This document shows, one piece after another, positions 1-9,765 of a stretch of DNA of 64,000 nt. A model generated the notes under the pieces. That model saw only the letters and a list, made by a program, of their open reading frames with translations, made no database searches and was not told the DNA's origin. Origin of the DNA: Phallusia mammillata (lineage: Eukaryota > Chordata > Ascidiacea > Phlebobranchia > Ascidiidae); assembly GCA_003260075.1 (NCBI GenBank), contig QLIY01000075.1, positions 1 through 64,000 on the forward strand, given 5' to 3'. The translations under genes and the position numbers were made by a program. Position 1 is the first letter of the stretch. Each line of letters starts with the position of its first letter.

Positions 1-4
1 AAAC

Positions 5-811
5 ATGGATTTGGTGTGCAGAGAAATTTTGTTGGATTCGCGCGTTATTCGTGCCAAGAAGGACATGACCTTACTGAGGAACTCCCGGGTATTGGTGAAC
101 TTACTTAGTTTGGAAATTCGCTATGCTGTCTCAACAAGCTACTTTGTTGAAGTACAAACTGAAGTTACAATAACCATGAGACGCAAGTTATTGCTTTGGA
201 TGATGGACGTCTGTTTGGAACTGAAATGCGAAGAAAGCGTTTTTCCACTTGCAGTCAATCTTTTGGATCGCTTTCTTGGCGTAGAGCCCTTCCCTAGAGC
301 AAAGCTACAAAACTTGGGCTCATCATGTATGCTAGTAGCGTCTAAACTGAAAGAATCTGTCCCTCTTACAACTGAGGTACTGTCCAGGTACACTGTTATG
401 TCTGTATCTGTTCAGGACATTATCCACATGGAAGAGGTACTGCTGCACAAGTTAAACTTCGACGTTATGTCTGTAACGCCTATTGATTTCATCGTCCAGA
501 TCTTTCAAAGCCTTGGAGTTCCCGAACGGGAATGGGCCGAATTGCATGTTAATGTCAGTGCTTATGTGGATCTCTGCTGCTTGAATTTTCGGTTCTGTGC
601 CTATCGCTCATCCACTCTAGCTGCAAGTTCTGTTGCTGCGGCTGTATTGAAACGCATTGAATACGAAACGACCTCTATGACCTTGACCAAAGATGAAGCT
701 ATTTCCAAACTACACGATATTGTCCAAGTCGATTCTGAAATACTGAGAGAATGCGTTGATTTGCTTCAAGCTGATTATGTCTCATTAATAGAGCCAACAT
801 TAGATGGATAA
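5..811 (+). CDS. ccnd: Cyclin D family protein, intronless, 268 aa
   Basis: G1 cyclin, expected to activate CDK4/6 and target the retinoblastoma protein in the nucleus. The open frame is complete in one exon and starts at the first ATG in a good context (AAACATGG). Residues 3-7 (LVCRE) form the LxCxE pocket-protein motif that marks D cyclins. The N-terminal cyclin box begins at MRR (58-60) and continues with KCEESVFPLAVNLLDRFL (74-91). K114 in ASKLKES and E143 correspond to the conserved CDK-contact lysine and glutamate. A second cyclin fold fills about 155-250. The protein ends at 268, shorter than vertebrate D cyclins (about 290), and I see no clear TP phosphodegron, only EPTLDG at the very end. 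Vertebrate D cyclins have several introns, so this may be a retrocopy or an intron-loss lineage. Family assignment is firm; whether it is the sole cyclin D here is unknown. Confidence 0.93.
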   Translation: MDLVCREILLDSRVIRAKKDMTLLRNSRVLVNLLSLEIRYAVSTSYFVEVQTEVTITMRRKLLLWMMDVCLELKCEESVFPLAVNLLDRFLGVEPFPRAKLQNLGSSCMLVASKLKESVPLTTEVLSRYTVMSVSVQDIIHMEEVLLHKLNFDVMSVTPIDFIVQIFQSLGVPEREWAELHVNVSAYVDLCCLNFRFCAYRSSTLAASSVAAAVLKRIEYETTSMTLTKDEAISKLHDIVQVDSEILRECVDLLQADYVSLIEPTLDG

Positions 812-2744
812 AACTGAAACTGCAAAACATTTCAACAAGTTTTCTTCTTCGGCAAGTCACTAAAGCATTTTCGTTCTTTAGTGATAGTCGTTAGAGATGT
901 AGTGCTTTGAGTTCCAGTTCTTACAATTTTCGTTCTTGATAAATTTCTTTGTGGCTCAGACAGGTTTACTAACTTTGCAGTATTTACAATACTTCAAAAG
1001 AATTGAAGGTCTTTAAAACTTGTAATAAACAAAAGATATTCGTTTTAAAAATTAGTGTCTATTCTTGTTGTAATGAGGCTCTTTGTATTTTGTCAACAAT
1101 ATATTTTAGAATTTCTCTTATTAGAACTCAAGGAAAAGTGTTAGATACAAAATTTCAATTGGCACAAGTCGTCCAATCGACTTTTAAAGGTTAAACATAC
1201 TTTTATGTCAGTTCTAAGACTGACTTAGCGTTAAAGTCGTTTGCAAAGTGTTTGGAATTCGAATTTAAATCAACCAGACATGCATTGTAAATGAATGACC
1301 AGAGAACCAAGATTTCAGACGGTAAGTTTTGTCGACAGGAAATCAACCGCTATTGTGTCTCAGAAATGAAGGTTCAAAACAAAATATTGCGACAAGAGAA
1401 GTTCCGCTTGACTGCGTACTGGATTAACGTTGGCATATTTTTCCTCATCAACAGTATTTGTGATTTTCTTAACATGCCCAAGATTATTTACAATACTTCA
1501 AAAGAATTGAAGAAACACTATACACGGATCTGTTTATAAGTTCAATATAACAGCCCAATACGCAAAAGGCGACAAGCTTCATTATTTAAACGTTTCAGAA
1601 TTTACTAAGCGTTTGAACAATAATGCATGTCGCTTTTAACGCCTAACTAAACCGTTATCTTGGTCAAGGACAAACATAAACTTAGAGTTAGTGGTGGATA
1701 AGTTTTAACGAAATTGGAAATGACAAACCAATGGTGTTCCTTTTAGTAAGTAAAGCGTATGGCAGTGGTTCCCAAGGGAGGGAATATAAAACTTCAGGGG
1801 ATGAATTTACTTTAACTTGTACACGTGGTTTAAAACGACACTTAAGCCCAGGAAATACAACCCGTGAAGTTGATAAAAGGGTACAATTTTTAAAAATGTT
1901 TGAATGGTTTAGCATCTAATTTGCAATCTTTTGGGGAGAAATTAAAATGCTTTTCGAAACAGGTTGCGACCCACTGACGAATAGCATTTTGGAGGTGGTT
2001 TGTAGTTTAAAAAAGCTGTATTTATATTTTGATAGTGTAAAAAACCTTTATCCAAACATGTTATTTAACCAAGAGTGACAACCAGTTGCGCAATAGCTGT
2101 TTTAAGATAACCACTCTTCCTGGCGTTGTGCAGATTGACCTTTTTTAACCTTATCTTGCTTGCACGTGACCGATTGCGCCATGTCATAAAGTGGTGACGT
2201 CATGTTTTCGTGATGAAATAAGCGCTGACCTAGTTTGTTTTTAGACCGTCTTCTATTCGTGTTTTTCCTTGCGAACTCTGCCTTGTGCCGTCAAATTGTG
2301 TAACTTTGCTTACAACTGCAGACGAATAAGGCAATAATTATTTTACCAGATTGCGTTCCATACTGTTCCGGTTAACTTTCACCGCTGGCACTTTGTAATA
2401 TATTCAAGACGTGTAACAAGTTTGCAAATTTTATATGATTGGATTACACTTTTTGAAAATGTTTTGGCGCTTCTAATTGGTATCTTAACTTGACTCGTTA
2501 ACACTTATTATTCAAAATATCGTAATTTTTTATCGGACTGTCACATGACAAACACTACATGACAGATGACACATGACAAACAACACATGACTGTTTGAAC
2601 TTTAGAAGGTGAGTTAGTAAGTATAGTAACAACTTAGTTATAACTAGAATCATCTTTTTTATATTATATATAATCATCTTTTATATTTAATATTTACAGC
2701 TTGTTTATGCGTCTCCACAGCAATAAGCAAACGCCAACCAACTT
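812..2744. other. Intergenic, AT-rich; possible cyclin D poly(A) signal
   Basis: No convincing coding exon is visible. AATAAA at 1024-1029 lies about 210 bases after the cyclin D stop and could end its transcript. A degenerate hAT-like end (CAGTGGTTCCCAAGG) starts at 1763, and the next 70 bases resemble 6687-6745. ORFs here are short and lack splice-site support. Confidence 0.5.
1763..1835. repeat. hAT-like repeat fragment, copy at 6687-6745
   Basis: Both copies start CAGTGGTT and share blocks such as AAGGGAGGAA-like, AAAACTT, GGGGA and GAATTTACTT in the same order. They are diverged copies of one dispersed element; no intact opposite terminus is identified. Confidence 0.4.
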
Positions 2745-3611
2745 TTATGAATGGTGTGGTGGGCATGTTAAGAACTCTTGCATGTTATTTTCATTGCACG
2801 GTTTCGGAAGAATTCCCTTCTGAGTGGCGTTGTATATCAGATTGGCGAGCGTGTGTCGGCACGCTCTGACGGAACTAGTAAATTCACTGCATTTTGCGGA
2901 TTCGTGTTCTCGGACCACAGAACATCTGCAGTTGAACATAATTCCTCCGAGATACGGTGTACATGTGATTTTGTGCATGCCATAATAAATCTGTAAACAA
3001 AAAATAAACTTTAGTCGACCCCAAAGGGTAAATTGGCGTTTGGTTTGTGAAGTTTTAGAAAAAAGTTATGTTTTGGTAAGTTCTAAAAGATGTTCAAGGA
3101 TATAGTAAAGCGCCTCAAAGTAAGCCCAATCGAGTTTTCAAGTCTACATTTGCACAATCATTAGACTTTGACAATGCGACTGCCACCAAGGTTGTGGGTT
3201 GTAATCCTATCTCGGTCCCTTATGTTTCCCTGAGCAAGAAATCTGAACCACATTAATTCAGCCCAGTGGCTCCGTGAGCATTAAACTAAATTGCAGTCAC
3301 CACCTGCACAAGTCAAAAAAATCAAATAAAGAAATGATCAACGGGCCAGCAATAAAACAGGCGACTCGACGGCGGACTCATTGTGGGCATAACGCACTCA
3401 GGCATTGCCCGCCCACCGAGGATAAAAAATAAAACGAACAACAACTTACAACTTCTGGAATGTACACTATAATTGACAGTAACTGATCCGACACAATGTT
3501 CCAGTCAAGGGAATATTGGCACTGAGATCCTACATAGCAAGCTGGACATTGGCAAGTTGGTACAGGAGATGACCAACGACGAGAAAATTGGCAAGTGCTG
3601 TTTGATGATCC
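2745..3611 (-). CDS. C-terminal two exons of a cysteine-rich, EGF-like protein (partial)
   Basis: Two exons read in phase on the minus strand. Exon 3611-3450 follows an acceptor ending TTTGCAG and ends at a GTAAGT donor. It carries CQCPACYVGSQC, resembling the end of an EGF module (C-x-C-x-x-G-x-x-G-x-x-C) except that the usual glycine is cysteine. Exon 2990-2745 follows a long pyrimidine acceptor (TTTTTTGTTTACAG), enters in phase 0 and ends in a stop. It contributes seven more cysteines (CTP, NCRCS, AKCSE, RACRH, PKPCN, LTCPP). Both exons are multiples of three. The protein is probably extracellular. Upstream exons were not found with certainty; the gene at 5.3-5.9 kb could be its 5' part, but the phases do not join directly. 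The family is not recognised. Confidence 0.5.
3150..3335 (+). repeat. tRNA-like SINE remnant
   Basis: A B-box-like GGTTGTAATCC lies near 3198-3210, followed by CCCAGTGGCTCCGTGAG and an A-rich tail (AAAAAAATCAAATAAAG). This layout is typical of tRNA-derived SINEs in animals. Family name unknown. Confidence 0.4.
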
Positions 3612-4380
3612 CTGCAAACATGCAAGTTACCAACTTAATAAGCTGTATTAAGTATTTTAGGAAAATGCCTTGTTGTGGACGTGCTTTGTGTGCAAGTTTC
3701 AGAGTCTTTGTCATAAGAGCTAGCCGTAGAATTAACTCTTTTTTTACATTTGATGTGACGTAATGGTGTTACACAATTATTACGTCACACATGCTCCATG
3801 GTGCCCCTAGTGCCCACGTGTTGTGAGCTACGATATTTGACGTGGCAGGGTTTTGGCCTTGTGAAAAAAATACTGACGTGATTTTCCTTCTGGATTTTAT
3901 ATGCTGGTTTTATTTTTTTACAAACATTGCAACAATTGACAAGTGTAGGTCTACACCGAACTGAGAAGGCGTGTAACAATAGCAACAATTGCAACAATTT
4001 TTTTTACAAAAGATAGCAATATGATTGATATTTTGTACACTTTTCGAAATATTGGCTAATCGCTTTGAAATTTTTCGGACCTTTGAAAAAAATATAGCCT
4101 TCCCACCTTTACCGAACACTACTAATATTTACTAATATGTACGTTTTGAGTGAAAGTATTGGTTATTTATAATCTAAGTAAAGGTAGAAAATACATTTAA
4201 CATTTGTAACTAAGACAAAATAAGAATACAATCTGAAAATAAGGACATTTCTTAAAAGAAAAATTAAATTGGTTTGGAGGGTATTTATCAAGATAAAGAC
4301 CAATCTTAAACATAAAAACGGTACCTGTTTTAAAACTAATTAAAATTAACCTTAATTTCTACCTTTAAGACAAATCCGGT

Positions 4381-4746
4381 TTTACATGCAAATTCACACG
4401 AGGAAAGCATTCGATTTGCAGATGAACATTGCTGACTACGGTTCGCATCATAAGGTAACACAGGACAAGCTGAAAGTATTAGAAGTGTATGCTGGTAATG
4501 TTAATTGGTTACTCTTTTAACAATAACTTCCAGTTAACAACTGCAGACATAGATTTTTTGCAAAAAGTTAAAATTAGTGGTTGCATTGCGTCACTTTTCA
4601 ACAACAATGTCGAACAAATGCATTGTTTTGTCAGTGCAAATTTTTTTAACAAACATTTTTGTCTTTTTGTTACAAACGTAAATGAAAATTATAGACTGTT
4701 TATTAGAAATGGTATCGGAACTTACTCAAGAGAAAATAAGACAAGA
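4381..4746 (+). other. Weakly coding-like AT-rich stretch
   Basis: TTTGCAG precedes an ATG near 4421, and a second open frame runs to a stop near 4749. Neither reading resembles a known domain, and no donor/acceptor pair joins them. It may be decayed transposon sequence. I do not call a gene. Confidence 0.15.
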
Positions 4747-4904
4747 TGAGAGCAGATAGACCAAGTAAAAGAAAAAGTATCACAAAACAGATGATCCACA
4801 GTTTCCGATTGGACTGCTCTTTATCTAAAAAAAGTATTTTGTCACCTTGTGAATATTATTAAATTCTAATGAACCATAATCATGATGCACGCCACCAATA
4901 ATTT

Positions 4905-5310
4905 ATCACACTACGGTCGATTACCAAGCATTCCCCAATGACAAGGCGAAGGATAAAAAACATCTAGCCTGCGTTGGGATTTGACCCACGACAGGAGTCT
5001 TTCCTGGACTCGCCGAAGAATCCGCCGAAAGTTGAATCTTAAGCACCGTTGACTGCCTTGTATGCTGCTCATGTCAGCTTTGTAGTAGGGGATCACCAGA
5101 TTGACCAGTATTAGTTAAGATGAACAAAAATTCATATCTAGGATCAGCCCTGAAGAGCCTATTCAGATTTTACACCAACGATCACAATACACTCACAGTA
5201 CGCCAGGCAGGTCNCCAACGATCACAATACACTCACAGTACGCCAGGCAGGTCCTATATAGGCGTCGTACCGAGTCAACCGGTCACCAAGCATTCCCAGA
5301 TATGAATTAA
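4905..5310 (-). repeat. tRNA-derived SINE with internal join at N
   Basis: Minus-strand tRNA-like part: GGGATTTGACCCACGACAGG on the plus strand is the complement of a decayed B box and T-arm. It is followed on the plus side by the body that starts near GATGAACAAAAATTCATA and contains CCTGAAGAG and ACGCCAGGCAGGTC. Other copies of the family lie at 19333-19475, 44570-44655, 46060-46160 and 59428-59655. The single N at 5214 separates two copies of the same 36 bases, so that point is an assembly join. Confidence 0.55.
5214..5214. other. Single N at a duplicated boundary
   Basis: The N separates two copies of CCAACGATCACAATACACTC and the following bases, the same pattern as the ten-G runs. Confidence 0.8.
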
Positions 5311-5312
5311 GT

Positions 5313-5850
5313 TCATCTTAACCATGATAATTTACTCATACTTGGCACGTCAAAAGCTGTGTCAGTGGCAGAATTTATTGGCTCGTTCTGTTCACTATGA
5401 TGTGTATCTTCTATTGAATATAACACTGGTGTGCTGATATCGTCTGAAAGTTGTGTCCGTGATGCACTAACACACACCAACTTGGGAAACGTCTGCTGGT
5501 CGTCTCGAACACCTAAAAATAAAGAGGTATGGGTTAACCATTATAATCAGTATTGTACCTTCCACTGTTTTGCGCTTCATAACGTTTCAACGTTGCGCAG
5601 CTATTTTCGACTTGGTGGTTGTTCAGCGCAATTATGTGTCACTATGTGTTGTTTCACCAAGCGATATAAAGTCAATGTACATGTACCAACCTGGCTTTGG
5701 TTTTGCCACTTCTCGGCTTAATAAAGGTGAACGCTCGTCAAATGAAACACCGCTCACATCATAGAATTCGACGGGTTGCAGGGTGGCAGATTTTACAATG
5801 CCCACACTTTTATTTTTCGATGAGCTTGGTACTGCTTTCTTCATAAACAG

Positions 5851-5886
<36 letters not shown>

Positions 5887-5937
5887 GGTTTCAGTTGTTC
5901 CGTCGGTCAAAAGTGGTTCTTGGTTGCTGTTAGCCAT
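5313..5937 (-). CDS. N-terminal exons of an acidic-dileucine, proline-rich protein (partial)
   Basis: Exon 1 runs 5937-5658 from ATG in the context AGACATGG to a donor (CTTG|GTGAAA). Exon 2 starts at 5512 after TTTATTTTTAG, and the split codon G|GT keeps the frame open to a stop at 5313-5315. Exon 2 may instead end earlier at a GTATGA donor near 5340, because the stop falls inside repeat-derived sequence. Exon 1 encodes EPLL, a run of prolines from the 34-G tract at 5852-5885, and DERSPLL, a match to the acidic dileucine sorting signal [DE]xxxL[LI] used in endosomal and lysosomal membrane proteins. Exon 2 is polar and acidic. No membrane segment is seen in these exons. The proline count cannot be trusted because the G tract may be artificial. 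Family unknown. Confidence 0.5.
5852..5885. repeat. 34-base G tract inside a coding exon
   Basis: A pure G34 on the plus strand reads as consecutive CCC proline codons on the minus strand, inside an exon with intact flanks. It may be a genuine polymorphic polyproline tract or a padded join. Unlike the ten-G runs, its flanks are not copies of one another. Confidence 0.6.
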
Positions 5938-5981
5938 GTCTGTTACCTTGGTGGTTCAGGTTAGGTCCATACAAAGTAGCG

Positions 5982-6362
5982 CAGTGGTTCTGAAACTGTG
6001 GTATGCGTACTGCAACGTCGGGGCGTTTAAGGTGGTACGTGGGTAGCTTTCTGTTTCAAGTCAGATCATGAAATGCAACTTAACTGACCAAACTAATCAG
6101 CACTGATTTTGATCAAAATTCGTGTCTTGAGTAATCCTTTGGAATTGCTAACTTGCAGGTTTCAGAAACATGCACTAGTCTAATCAAGAAAACAGGCCAA
6201 TATCTTGGTCTACCCACCAAAAACAGGGTTTATAAGTGGTACCAGAGTTGCAAGTCGGGCCGGGCTTTTCGGGCCGGGTTCGGGCTGGGGGGGGGGGGTG
6301 GTACACAACGCCACAAAAAGTTGTCACGTGGTACGCGATCAGTACAAGGTTGAGAATCACTG
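5982..6362. mobile_element. hAT-like non-autonomous element
   Basis: Ends CAGTGGTTCT (5982) and AGAATCACTG (to 6362) are inverted repeats of the common hAT terminus. The 8-bp flanks are not clearly identical, and a 12-G run at 6287-6298 lies inside, so boundaries are approximate. Confidence 0.4.
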
Positions 6363-8284
6363 GAATAGAGGAATATGAAACAAAACATTTTAACGGTGGA
6401 ACGTCGCGGAAATAGCTGGAAACCTAAAATCGTGTTTTGACCAATTTCATGAAATTTCGCTTTCGCTTTAAAATGATTCACGTCAGGTCAGGATATTTAT
6501 GTCACAAAACAGTTTTTGAAGCTGTATTTGGTTTTGTTTACTGTTACCAAGCCACTTCTTTGCATCGGAGTTGTAAGCGCGCCTTGTTTAGGCCATGAAC
6601 TCGAAATATCGGGCAACATTTCCCGATGCTTTGTCGTACAATAACACTACCATCTGGGAAAAACAACATTGGAATAAACGCCAAATCAGTGGTTTCGAAC
6701 CATAAGGGAGGAATTTTAAAACTTGAGGGGAGGAATTTACTTAATTTGCCCGAACAAACTTGAACACGTCACCGTCGTTGTGCATCAGTCTGAAGAGCAC
6801 AACGAAATAAATCGCTGGTTTCAAAGGAGCCATTTTGCAATCAAAACAAAATGTAACGCAGGCTTGACTCGTTTATTTATCGTTTGCGTTTTGAAAATTA
6901 ATTCGTTTGAAAAAGGAGCCATTTTGCAAACAACACAAAAACGTAAAACAAGCTTGGCTCGTTCATTTATCGTCAGTCGTGGCTGCGAGTTAAAAAATTA
7001 TCTCCAGCCAAAGCCAATATTAAGAGAAGACATTTCTTTGTTTGTTCCATATGCACAATACAACAACAACAAAGAGCACAATGTATCAGAAAATTTCATA
7101 CTATAGTGTAACGGTGTCTTTATTATCACTAATCTTTTGGTTTCAGTGGGACTCCATCTCTTCTGCTGCTAAAGCTTGCCTCAACATAAATCTGTGCATG
7201 CCTGTAACTTGAGATTTTCTTATAAAACTGTACTACACCTATACTTCAAGGTCTCAATCTGCTTTAAAAATGACAAACTAAACTAAACTGAACTGTGTAA
7301 ATGTCGCACAAACAAAGCAGGGGGGGGGGTTTCTTATAAAACTTTACTACACCTATACTTCAAGGTCTTAATCTGCTTTAAAAAAGACAAACTAAACTAA
7401 ACTGAACTGTGTAAATGTCGCACAAACAAAGCAACTTTTCAGAATACCGTCCGCATTACAAGACAGCGTACTATCTTGCAATACAATTATGCAGATGCAA
7501 CGTTGAACAACCAGCTGTTGGGGGCTGGGGGATTTGCGCAAATTATCGTGGAGAGGGAAATCCCCACCGCTCAAACCAGTAACGGATTTTAGCGATGAGC
7601 AATTTTCACGCAAGACCAAAATCACTCAACGTTCCAAACTGGGGGGGGGGTCGCATTACAAGACAGCGTACTATCTTGCAATACAATTTATGCAGATGCA
7701 ACGTTGAACAACCAGGTGTTGGGGGCAAACCAGTAACGGATTTTAACGATGAGCAATTTTCACGCAAGACCAAAATCACTCAACGTTCCAAACTGCACAG
7801 TATTCCGAAAAATCGATTGTTTGTACAACAACTTTCTAATACACTGTTTTTCTGTTGAAGTTATGCTGTAGTCTTGGAGTTACATCGTAAAGCAATGCAA
7901 AAGTATGTCACTAAAAATGCAGGGTAAAACAATCTATAGTTTCTAACTGTCTAATATATGATAAACTTTTATTACCCTTCCTTGATACTACGCTGGCTAA
8001 TGATCTTAAAAAACAGCTTTAATTTAATCTCCACTGTTAAGCTTCTGTGACAATTAACGTGTGTTAGTGCAATCCGCCGTGTGCAATGAACAAATTTATC
8101 CCAAGCCCAAGTCCGTTAGGCGTAGCGTCCGTATGCACAAGGCAACCGAATGCTCACTTTCACCTCATAACTTGAAATTGTGATAAAATGGCTGTTCTTG
8201 GTGATGTAAGATGATGATGATAATGTGGTTTTGCATATCCAAGTTGATTGTTCGTGAAACGTCCATATGCTTACTGCACGACAC
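6363..8284. other. No confident gene; allelic copies and internal repeats
   Basis: 6687-6745 is a hAT-like fragment. 6828-6890 and 6918-6975 share AAGGAGCCATTTTGCAA and following sequence. 7205-7320 is repeated at 7331-7435, and about 7448-7640 at 7651-7795, each pair separated by a ten-G run (7320-7329, 7641-7650). The long plus-strand ORF at 6723-7106 overlaps the repeated blocks and is not supported as a gene. Confidence 0.5.
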
Positions 8285-8357
8285 CTGTTTGTGATGGTTT
8301 GAAGAGATAATAGCCAAGCCCAGTTCTGAAGCTTTTGCTGTTGACCGGAACATTATT
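8285..8357 (-). CDS. Orphan coding exon, unknown protein
   Basis: Acceptor TTTGTTCTACAG and donor ACAG|GTGTCG bracket 73 bases, open in one frame, that read NNVPVNSKSFRTGLGYYLF and on to a split glycine codon. The composition looks coding and not repeat-like. It probably belongs to the same minus-strand gene as exon 9765-9672, but that exon ends in a phase that does not join directly, so at least one exon is missing. Family not recognised. Confidence 0.4.
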
Positions 8358-9671
8358 CTGTAGAACAAAGTGGAAATTTTGTAACGTTATGCTTTGATAT
8401 TATATTTAACAAATGACAAAGCAAAACAATTAAAATTATGTTTTTCCCGAAAAATGAAAGTTTTATTGATAAAACGCATTAAACAGTTAAAAATTATCTT
8501 AAAACGTACAACACTACTTCATAATTTCTTTTATTAACCGCATGAAACATAACACAGGCTGCTACTACCTATGCATGTTTCTTTATGATTAATAAATTTA
8601 ATCATTAATTTAATTAAAAACACAACTGCCATACAACTTGTGTACATAGAATATACTATACATCTTAGTGAAACCGTTTCATGTTGTCCCTTTATGGTTT
8701 GTTGGGGCAATTTATATTAAATAAAATATAAACCACTGTAGCACGGACAGCGCTAGTTAGAAGCACAGCATAGTGCGACTAATATGCTTGGCTTGTGTTC
8801 ATAGAATACATCTTAGTGCAGACGTTACATAGTATTCCTGCTTTGTTTTGACCTCATTTATGTTAAGTGATATAAAAAATCGCTGTAGCATGGGTGCTGC
8901 TGCTTGAAATTAAAGCAAAGTGCGACCAATATGTTTAGCAGTGTTAGCACATTGCATACCGCCAATAGAGGGCGCTGCCACAACACGTGAGAAGCAAGAA
9001 TTACACGTGGCCGAATTTATACACTAGTCAGAGGCAGGCAAAAATCTCGCAATCACCCAGGAACTCGAAATATTTTGCAATCAGCGCTTCTTGCGATTGA
9101 GCGAATAGCTTCGTTGATTGGCTTAATTATCACGTGACAGTGCTGCGCATACCAGCTATTGTTACGTCAGTTTTGAAATACGTGGATAAAACATGAAAGT
9201 TGCGCAACACTTCCATCGTTCTCAGCTTGAAAAATAGACAGACTATTTCTCAAGCTAAACATACAAAATTTATGGGACTAAATTTTCGTAGTAATTACAT
9301 CGGCATTAGCAAATCAAAATGTTATCAAATGATGCGCTTGCGTGCGTACTGCAAACTTCCTTCACTTAGAACAGAGACTAATATTAGCCTTTATCGCAGA
9401 ATAAGTACAGATTTTTCAAGACAATTATTACTGTCAAAAAGCATAAACCAATGGAAGCGCGTTAAATCGTTTGACAAACGTTACACTTACAACAGACTGT
9501 GACGCAAGACTTTTTTAAGGGTTTAAAGAACTCGATTTGACCACACTGTTACACATTTAACAAGTTGAATACACACAACAATACTAATACATAAGCTGTT
9601 GTTGCTAGGCATAATTTTCTGCCAGAAAAGTTAACAACAATACTAAGTATCTCATGCAAACATAGACCCAC

Positions 9672-9765
9672 CTCTATGAAGACGTTTTTTCAAGTCACTG
9701 GCCGAAGCAATGGCCGACTTGTCGAGAACTGGTTGTTCTTGCAGCACTTTGGTGCCTCCAGATGA
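9672..9765 (-). CDS. Orphan coding exon, unknown protein
   Basis: Acceptor ATTTTGTACAG and donor AGAG|GTGGGT bracket 94 bases that read SSGGTKVLQEQPVLDKSAIA and then SASDLKKRLHR plus one base. The clean splice sites and mixed-charge, helix-like sequence support a real exon. No domain is recognised and neighbouring exons are uncertain. Confidence 0.45.

Noticed and set aside
6723-7106. 127-codon plus-strand ORF
   Set aside because: It starts in a hAT-like repeat and covers an internally duplicated block; no domain is recognisable.
9200-9502. 100-codon plus-strand ORF
   Set aside because: Needs a non-ATG start in this frame, has no splice signals and no recognisable domain.
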